From Thermoleptolyngbya sichuanensis A183 (GTDB lineage: Bacteria > Cyanobacteriota > Cyanobacteriia > Elainellales > Elainellaceae), in NCBI RefSeq assembly GCF_013177315.1, contig NZ_CP053661.1, forward strand, positions 2,852,001 through 2,916,000: a DNA stretch of 64,000 nt, read 5' to 3'. This document shows positions 1 through 5,323 of the stretch, piece after piece. The position numbers and the translations under genes are program-made. Position 1 is the stretch's first letter. Every line of letters starts with the position of its first letter. Below the pieces are notes generated by a model that ran no database searches, was not told where the DNA came from, and saw only the letters and a program-made list of their open reading frames with translations.

Positions 1-147
1 CAGCAGCCCGCGCCCACAAACTATGCTTACACGGAACTGGTGCAGTGCTTAGCACAGACGGGCTTGCAGTTTCGTCCGGCGCTGGATAGCGGGATTGCGC
101 GTCCCAGTGACAATACGCTGGTGGAGGTGACAGTGGTGGGAGAGTGA
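1..147 (+). CDS. C-terminal end of an unidentified protein (partial)
   Basis: The window opens inside a reading frame that runs to a TGA at 145-147 and encodes 48 residues ending in VEVTVVGE. The alternation of hydrophobic and polar residues at the end suggests a closing beta strand. The start lies outside the window, and I do not recognise the family from this tail. The frame is open from base 1 and stops just before a repeat-rich spacer, which fits the true end of a gene. Confidence 0.55.
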   Translation, partial: QQPAPTNYAYTELVQCLAQTGLQFRPALDSGIARPSDNTLVEVTVVGE

Positions 148-149
148 TG

Positions 150-240
150 GGGCGGAAAGAACGAAGAACGAAGAACGAAAAACGAAAAACGAAAAACGAA
201 AAACAGAACCTCTTTGTTCTTCTCTCTTCGTTCTTCGCTC
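150..240. repeat. ACGAA-type simple repeat between two genes
   Basis: The spacer holds repeated units of GAACGAA and then AAAAACG, followed by the reverse-complementary TTCTTCG-type stretch, so the two halves can pair. The same AAAAACG motif appears in reverse complement near 11771-11795. It sits between the convergent ends of the partial gene and aroF. Confidence 0.6.
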
Positions 241-249
241 TTTTTCTGA

Positions 250-1110
250 CTACGCAACGACAACTTGCGGCAGCGGCTCTTGAACGGGGGGAAGGGTGCG
301 GCCGACGATGGGGGCGATCGCCCTCACCTTTTCCACAATCGCCACCATGTCGTCTAGCGAGAGGGCCTGCCGCGCATCGGAGACAGATTTTTCGGGGTCT
401 GGGTGGCACTCGATGATCAGCCCGTCGGCTCCAGCGGCGATCGCCGCCAAAGTGAGATTCGGCACCAGTTCGCGCTTTCCGGCAGCATGGCTGGGGTCTA
501 CGATCACGGGCAAGTGGGTGATTTGCTTCAGCGCCACAACTGCGCCCAGATCTAGCACGTTGCGCGTATAGGTGTCGAAGCTGCGGATGCCCCGTTCGCA
601 CAGCATCACGTTTGGATTGCCGTGCGCCAGGATGTACTCTGCGGCCATAACGAATTCCTCAATGGTGGCAGCTAGCCCCCGCTTCAGCAGGATTGGCTTA
701 TCGACGTGGCCCAGCGCCTTCAGCAGGTCGAAGTTTTGCATATTGCGGCTGCCGATTTGCAGCACATCAGCGTAGGCGGCGATTTCTTCGATTTGGGAAA
801 CGGCCATGACTTCGGTAACGACGGGCATTCCCGTGCGATCGCGCACCGCCGCCAAAATTTCTAGCCCCTCGCGCCCCATGCCCTGGAAATCGTAGGGCGA
901 GGTGCGCGGCTTGTAGACCCCGCCCCGCAGCGCCTGCACACCCGCCACCGAAAGGCGACTGGCAACGGCATCCATCTGGGCGCGGCTTTCGACGGAGCAG
1001 GGCCCGCCGATGAGGAGCAGTTCTGACCCGCCCGCCGAAACCCGTTCGGAAATCTGAATAATGCTACTGTGGCTGGGTTCGGTCTTGAGGGTCAGCTTTG
1101 CTTTTTGCAT
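250..1110 (-). CDS. aroF: 3-deoxy-7-phosphoheptulonate (DAHP) synthase, type I beta
   Basis: This enzyme condenses phosphoenolpyruvate with erythrose 4-phosphate, the first committed step of the shikimate pathway to Phe, Tyr and Trp; it is cytosolic. The 286-residue protein shows the type I beta core: IGGPCSVES near the N-terminus, GGVYKPRTSPYDFQG, KRGLAATIEE, ERGIRSF, and IVDPSHAAGKRE before the closing IIECHPDPE. I start it at the ATG at 1110 because AGGAG lies about nine bases upstream; the longer frame would translate heptamer repeats. There is no ferredoxin-like or chorismate-mutase regulatory domain, so feedback control must come from elsewhere. The upstream region carries two aromatic leader peptides with terminators, indicating attenuation. 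The enzyme call is very sure. Confidence 0.96.
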   Translation of the reverse strand: MQKAKLTLKTEPSHSSIIQISERVSAGGSELLLIGGPCSVESRAQMDAVASRLSVAGVQALRGGVYKPRTSPYDFQGMGREGLEILAAVRDRTGMPVVTEVMAVSQIEEIAAYADVLQIGSRNMQNFDLLKALGHVDKPILLKRGLAATIEEFVMAAEYILAHGNPNVMLCERGIRSFDTYTRNVLDLGAVVALKQITHLPVIVDPSHAAGKRELVPNLTLAAIAAGADGLIIECHPDPEKSVSDARQALSLDDMVAIVEKVRAIAPIVGRTLPPVQEPLPQVVVA

Positions 1111-1171
1111 GGGAAGAATCTCCTGGTTGAACGTAAAGGATGAGAAGAGAACTAGACCGTAAACGGGAGCG

Positions 1172-1229
1172 AACCAAAATCCAAAACCTAAAATCCAAAA
1201 TCCAAACCCCAAAATCTAAAGTCCAAAAC
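1172..1229. repeat. AATCCAA heptamer (STRR-like) repeats in the aroF 5' leader
   Basis: The stretch is built from slightly varied AATCCAAA and ACCTAAA units. Tandem heptamers of this kind are known from cyanobacteria as short tandemly repeated repetitive sequences. Here they lie in the untranslated segment between the proximal terminator and the aroF ribosome binding site. Related units recur at about 9367-9388, 16918-16944, 17049-17073 and 28001-28070. Confidence 0.7.
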
Positions 1230-1260
1230 AAAAACCCGGAACCTCTAGAGGCCCCGGGTT
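1225..1260 (-). terminator. Proximal intrinsic terminator of the aroF attenuator
   Basis: Read on the minus strand, the arm AACCCGGGGCCT (1260-1249) and its partner pair around a CTAG loop, giving a 12-bp stem that includes two G-U pairs. It is followed at once by TTTTTGTTTT. This is a classic rho-independent terminator. It lies 115 bases before the aroF start and after the proximal leader peptide, in the position of an attenuator. Confidence 0.88.
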
Positions 1261-1281
1261 GCACAATCGCGCATGACCAAC

Positions 1282-1335
1282 TTACCCGGGGCATTCCCTG
1301 GTCCAAAAAAAGTAAAAGTAAAAGTAGCGGGACAT
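1282..1335 (-). CDS. Proximal aromatic leader peptide of aroF (17 aa)
   Basis: The frame ATG (1335-1333) to TAA (1284-1282) encodes MSRYFYFYFFWTRECPG: eight of eight consecutive codons after Arg3 are Tyr, Phe or Trp. An in-frame ATG at 1344 would add MSH. No strong Shine-Dalgarno is visible, which is common in cyanobacteria. Its last codons (Pro-Gly-stop) contain CCCCGGG at 1291-1285, complementary to CCCGGGG at 1258-1252 in the terminator arm. This is the design of a trp/phe-type leader peptide: stalling on aromatic codons would free the antiterminator. The role is inferred, but the composition is far from chance. Confidence 0.85.
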   Translation of the reverse strand: MSRYFYFYFFWTRECPG

Positions 1336-1401
1336 ATGGCTCATGGGTTTGAATGTAAGTTGGGGATGCAATGGATACTGGCTGCTTAAGAAAGACCGCT
1401 T

Positions 1402-1437
1402 AAAACGCAAAAACCGCAGAGGTTGCGCTCTGCGGTT
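1402..1437 (-). terminator. Distal intrinsic terminator of the aroF attenuator
   Basis: On the minus strand AACCGCAGAG (1437-1428) pairs perfectly with CTCTGCGGTT (1421-1412) across a six-base loop, followed by TTTGCGTTTT. It lies 28 bases after the stop codon of the distal leader peptide. Its first four bases (AACC) are also part of the competing antiterminator stem. Confidence 0.85.
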
Positions 1438-1464
1438 CACCCAAGGTTCCAGGTCAAGCTGGAC

Positions 1465-1521
1465 TCACCCCAGGTGAACCTTGCCATACCAAAAGTAAAA
1501 GTAGCGGACTTGAATCGACAT
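1465..1521 (-). CDS. Distal aromatic leader peptide of aroF (18 aa)
   Basis: The frame ATG (1521-1519) to TGA (1467-1465) encodes MSIQVRYFYFWYGKVHLG, with six consecutive Tyr/Phe/Trp codons. AGG lies about seven bases upstream as a plausible ribosome binding site. The codons for Lys-Val-His contain GGTTCACC (1480-1473), which pairs with GGTGAACC (1441-1434), overlapping the left arm of the distal terminator. Its RYFYF core and the bases encoding it are repeated in the proximal leader, so the two units look like a duplication. The regulatory role is inferred from the architecture. Confidence 0.85.
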   Translation of the reverse strand: MSIQVRYFYFWYGKVHLG

Positions 1522-1609
1522 AACAAAGCCTGATAGCTGCATGAGCAGGTTGCTCAGCACAAAATCCCTGAAAACGAATTGCTTGCAAGTTGAACTCATT
1601 TCAATTTAC

Positions 1610-1644
1610 TGCTAACTGTAACGAAGTTTGCAAAACCTCGTCAA
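1610..1644 (-). promoter_or_regulatory. Candidate promoter for the aroF leader transcript
   Basis: On the minus strand TTGACG (1644-1639) and TACAGT (1620-1615) are separated by 18 bases, resembling a sigma70 promoter. It is placed about 90 bases before the distal leader peptide. Another weak -10-like TATAAA lies near 1681-1686, so the exact start of transcription is uncertain. Confidence 0.35.
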
Positions 1645-1789
1645 CCCCCAGCCTGAGAAATTTTGCCAAATTGTCAGGGTTTTATAGCCAGGATTTAAGG
1701 CTGCTAGGGATGTTACCTTATGTAAAGAAACGCTGACGCGCATCGTGTTTCTTGCTCAACCTCCAATCTTCAACGTCCAACCCTGAACT

Positions 1790-2671
1790 ATGACAGCGGC
1801 GATCGCCCTTCAACACGTCACTAAGGTCTATGGCAATACGCCCGTCGTCAACGACCTGTCTTTTTCGATTCAGCCGGGGGAAATCTTTGGGCTATTGGGG
1901 CCCAACGGCGCAGGCAAGTCCACCACGATTCGCATGTTGACTACGCTGACGCAGATGACGAGCGGGCGCATTGAAGTGGCAGGTTACGACGTGGCGCGGC
2001 AGCCCGTGCTGGTGAAGCAGCAAATCGGTGTGGTGCTGCAACAGATGAGCGTGGATGTGGATCTGACTGTGTGGGAAAACATGGAATTTCATGGGCGGAT
2101 GCACCATATTCCCAATCCCCGCCGCCAGCGCGAAATTGACCGCTGGCTGGAGTATGTGGAACTGAGCGATCGCCGCAATGACCTGGTGAAAACCCTCTCC
2201 GGCGGCATGAAGCGCCGTTTGCAAATCGCCCGCGCCCTGCTGCACGAGCCGCGCATTTTGTTTTTGGACGAGCCGACCGTCGGACTCGATCCGCAAACCC
2301 GCCGCCGCCTTTGGGAAATCATCAAGGGGCTGAACCAGCAGGGCATGACGATTTTGCTGACGACGCACTATATGGAAGAGGTGGAATACCTCTGTGGCTC
2401 TAGCTTTGGCAGCTACGCCGTGCCAAACCACATTGGCATTTTGGACGGCGGCAAGCTGATTGCCCTGGGTACGCTGGAGGAACTGCGCCGCCAGCATGGG
2501 GAAGGGCTGGTGATGAAGCAAGCGGGCGATCGCTGGGATTACAAGTTCTTCCCTACGATGAGCGAGGCCCAGGCATTCTTTGAAGCACAGCCCCACAAAG
2601 CCGGGATGATGGTGCGTCCGTCCAATTTGGAAGATATTTTTGTGGAACTGACCGGACGCAATTTGGACTAG
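1790..2671 (+). CDS. ABC-2 type transporter ATP-binding protein
   Basis: This is a 293-residue nucleotide-binding subunit of the DrrA/CcmA-like class that powers export through a separate ABC-2 permease. It shows Walker A GPNGAGKST near residue 40, the signature LSGGMKRR near 140, Walker B ILFLDEPTVGLD, and the H-loop TTHYMEE. Between the H-loop region and the usual GILDGGKLIALGT there is an extra stretch of about a dozen residues (GSSFGSYAVPNH) that most relatives lack. No permease gene lies next to it, as the following genes face the other way, so its partner must be encoded elsewhere. It is divergent from aroF. Confidence 0.9.
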   Translation: MTAAIALQHVTKVYGNTPVVNDLSFSIQPGEIFGLLGPNGAGKSTTIRMLTTLTQMTSGRIEVAGYDVARQPVLVKQQIGVVLQQMSVDVDLTVWENMEFHGRMHHIPNPRRQREIDRWLEYVELSDRRNDLVKTLSGGMKRRLQIARALLHEPRILFLDEPTVGLDPQTRRRLWEIIKGLNQQGMTILLTTHYMEEVEYLCGSSFGSYAVPNHIGILDGGKLIALGTLEELRRQHGEGLVMKQAGDRWDYKFFPTMSEAQAFFEAQPHKAGMMVRPSNLEDIFVELTGRNLD

Positions 2672-2762
2672 CTTCGACTCAGACTATTCCTCAAAGCATT
2701 CCTCAAGGCATTCCTCAAACCTCTTCTCAAACAAGCCCTTACTCAAGCCATTCCTCAAACCA

Positions 2763-3953
2763 TTAGGGAACCAGCGCCAGACACGGCTCATCGTCTGGCA
2801 CGCTGAGATCCACGCCCGGTTCACACAGATCCTCCGCCAAGGCCATTTCTATAGATTCAGTGTCGCGGATGGCTTGTTTCACCACCTGGCGGGCATCCCA
2901 GCCCTGGTCAATCAGCCGCAGCCAGCGCTGGGCCTCGTTGCCCTCCCGCAAAATCTTGTGGATCGGCTGGAGGAAGCAAGCAAAGCCGTGCTGCTTGGCC
3001 GTGGGCAGCGTTTCTTCGAGCAGCAGGTTCACCCAGTCCTGTGCCCGCAGCATCCGACCGTCTTGCCAGTGGCGCAATTCCGCCTCCAGACTGTTTTGCG
3101 CGGCAGCGTCTTCATTGGCATCGATCAACGCGACTAAATCTGTCGCCCGCGTCACGCTGGGCAGGTCGCTTTGCACCAGTGGGTCGAGGTCGGGGTTTTC
3201 CATCACTTGCATGATCCGGGCTTCTAGCAGGGCGCAGATCGCCAGCAGCGCCACCGGGTCGCTCACTAGATCGCAGATGCGGAGTTCCAGTCGGTTAAGG
3301 CAATAGGGACGGCGATCGCCATTGGGGCGCACCGAACTCCACAGGTGGCGCACGTTTTGCATAGTGCCCAGCTTGAGCTGTTCATCCGTCCAGCGGATGT
3401 AGTGGGCGTGGCTTTCAAACAGGGGCACTTCGCGGGGCGTTTTGGGAAATACGCGCCAGCGGCTGGAATGATTGCCCGTCGGCTGACCGTCTAGAAACGG
3501 CGAAGCGGCACTCAGCGCCAAAAACAGCGGGGCCTCGGCGCGGATCAGGCGGCAGGCCCGCATCAGCACCTCTGGATCAGCAATCCCCACGTTGATATGA
3601 ACGCTGGCCGTCACAACCGTCGTGCCGTAGGTGCGCTCAATAAAGCTGTGATAGGGGTTGCCCGGATCGGAGCGGTGAAACTGGTCGCTGCCGCCCAGGG
3701 CCAGGGTGCTGCCCGGAATCAGGGTGTAATTGCCCAGCCGCTTCAGAAACGACCGCAGCCGCAGACGGGGGCGCACCAATTCGCACAGCAGCCGCTCATA
3801 TCGGCAGAGTGGCGGGGTGGTGTATTCCACGTTGCGCGTGTCTGGCTCTCGCACAAACCCGTCCAGGGCAGCCACAATCTTGTCGGAGAACCCCACAATG
3901 TCGCCATCGGGCGTGCCTGTGTACATCTCGATTTCAAAGCCCTTCGACAGCAT
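2763..3953 (-). CDS. gshA: Glutamate-cysteine ligase, cyanobacterial type
   Basis: This enzyme makes gamma-glutamylcysteine, the first step of glutathione synthesis, from Glu, Cys and ATP in the cytosol. The 396-residue protein begins MLSKGFEIEMYTGTPDGDIVGFS and contains the family's conserved blocks around NVEYTTPP, LIPGSTLALGG, TASVHINVGI and NRLELRICDLV. The length matches the cyanobacterial gshA family. I chose the ATG at 3953 because GGAG precedes it by eight bases; the longer frame adds 37 residues of low-complexity sequence. It is followed on the same strand side by a short spacer and precedes no obvious operon partner. The call is firm. Confidence 0.92.
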   Translation of the reverse strand: MLSKGFEIEMYTGTPDGDIVGFSDKIVAALDGFVREPDTRNVEYTTPPLCRYERLLCELVRPRLRLRSFLKRLGNYTLIPGSTLALGGSDQFHRSDPGNPYHSFIERTYGTTVVTASVHINVGIADPEVLMRACRLIRAEAPLFLALSAASPFLDGQPTGNHSSRWRVFPKTPREVPLFESHAHYIRWTDEQLKLGTMQNVRHLWSSVRPNGDRRPYCLNRLELRICDLVSDPVALLAICALLEARIMQVMENPDLDPLVQSDLPSVTRATDLVALIDANEDAAAQNSLEAELRHWQDGRMLRAQDWVNLLLEETLPTAKQHGFACFLQPIHKILREGNEAQRWLRLIDQGWDARQVVKQAIRDTESIEMALAEDLCEPGVDLSVPDDEPCLALVP

Positions 3954-4067
3954 TGGGTCTGCTCCCAGCGTAATGTTCTTGCGTACTTTCCTCAGTTTAG
4001 GGGTTTGGGGTTCGGGGTTGGAGAGTCGGCCCAGAGTTTTCGGACTAGACCATACTGCTGCCAATCT

Positions 4068-5246
4068 TCAAAACCCCAAATCTGGCGGGATGGGGCGACT
4101 GGCGGGAAAGGGAAAGAGGCGCTGAAACTCTTGGTCGCGATCGCCCAGAGTTTCATAAAAGAAAAAGGCCACCCCAGCATAGTGGCGATCGCGCGTTTCC
4201 CTCACCTGCCGCTGAATCAGGCGAATCGGCGTGATGCGCCCCCTCAGCCCCGCCAAAATGCCAATACTGACAGGCAGATACTCCCGCGCCACTTGCACAT
4301 CTGGTCGGTCTAGCTCCATCTCGAAGCGCCCCATGTCATTGCGATAGACCTGCACGATTAGCTCATCGACCAGGCCGCGCCGCTCCCAGGTTCCCCAGTC
4401 TTGCAAGTAGCGCTCGTAGGCAAACTCACGGGGATTGGGCGATAGGGAAATAATCGCGTCGGGGTTTCGCGCCTTCACCTCGGCCACGATGCGGCGAAAC
4501 AGGCGAGTGATGTGGTTGGCTCGCCAGCGCACCCAGGCGGGGTCTTCGGGGTCGGCGGGCGGATCTGCGCCGTTGTGTTCTGCCCGATAGAGCGCCACGG
4601 TGTAGGGGTCATAGCCCATTTCCACGGGCATCCCAAAGTGGTCATCTAGCTGGATGCCGTCTACCCGATAGCGCTCTACTACTTCCGCCAGCAGATTCAC
4701 CATAAAGTCCTGCACGCCAGGATGGGCTGCGTTGAGCCAGACGCGGGGTTCGTTGCCCTGCATCCAGACCTGCGTGCCGTCCTGCCGCTGGGTCAGCCAG
4801 TCGGGATGCTGATCCGCCAGTTCAGACCCCGCCGGAGCCATCAGCCCAAACTCAAACCAGGGAATCACCGCCATGCCCAGACGGCGACCTTCGACGACGA
4901 CCTCGCCCAGCATGTCGCGCCCCTGCAAGCCGGGATAGGGATCGAGGGCAACGCCGAAGGTTGCTTGGGCAGTGGGGCTGGGGTAGAGGGTGTAGCCGCC
5001 GTTCCAGACGGTGGGATAAACCGTGTTGAAATGCAGGCGAGACAGGCGACGCAGCCCCACGACGAGGTTGCGGCTGGAAAACAGCACCTCGCTGTCGATA
5101 TTGGTGAGCCAAACCCCGCGCAGTTCGACGGGTCTGAGATGGCTGGTGGGGTTTGCCTGGGCGGAGGTGGTGATTCCCAAAAGGGCGATCGCCCCTGCCA
5201 AAGCTGCTCGATATCCCCGTTGCCAGTGTTTCCAGCCGTTGCCCAT
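4068..5246 (-). CDS. Secreted glycosyl hydrolase-like (GHL10/DUF187) protein
   Basis: The 392-residue protein starts with a basic stretch and a hydrophobic segment ending near TTSAQA, a likely signal peptide. The mature part is a (beta/alpha)8 GHL10-like domain: ELRGVWLTNIDSEVLFS, LHFNTVYPTVWNGGYTLYPS, GMAVIPWFEFG, WLNAAHPGVQDFM, and YRVDGIQLDDHFGMP, with probable catalytic acids in the LDDHF segment. Homologues such as YngK are found in many bacteria and are thought to act on cell-surface polysaccharide. Substrate cannot be told from sequence. It lies directly after polA and before gshA on the same strand. Confidence 0.85.
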   Translation of the reverse strand: MGNGWKHWQRGYRAALAGAIALLGITTSAQANPTSHLRPVELRGVWLTNIDSEVLFSSRNLVVGLRRLSRLHFNTVYPTVWNGGYTLYPSPTAQATFGVALDPYPGLQGRDMLGEVVVEGRRLGMAVIPWFEFGLMAPAGSELADQHPDWLTQRQDGTQVWMQGNEPRVWLNAAHPGVQDFMVNLLAEVVERYRVDGIQLDDHFGMPVEMGYDPYTVALYRAEHNGADPPADPEDPAWVRWRANHITRLFRRIVAEVKARNPDAIISLSPNPREFAYERYLQDWGTWERRGLVDELIVQVYRNDMGRFEMELDRPDVQVAREYLPVSIGILAGLRGRITPIRLIQRQVRETRDRHYAGVAFFFYETLGDRDQEFQRLFPFPASRPIPPDLGF

Positions 5247-5323
5247 AGGTGCTGTCTCTTCGAGTCTTTGAGTCGTAGATGGGGTGGGTGAATTGGAAAA
5301 TCTTGCAGAATCCTACCGCAGGT

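Noticed and set aside
1064-1306. An 80-residue minus-strand frame beginning MDQGMPRVSW upstream of aroF
   Set aside because: It reads through the terminator and heptamer repeats and overlaps the start of aroF in another frame. The 17- and 18-residue leader frames explain the region better.
1465-1521. A possible tRNA or T-box in the aroF leader because of the GGTTCACC-like arm
   Set aside because: No acceptor stem, anticodon loop or T-box sequence can be drawn. The arm is explained by the antiterminator pairing.
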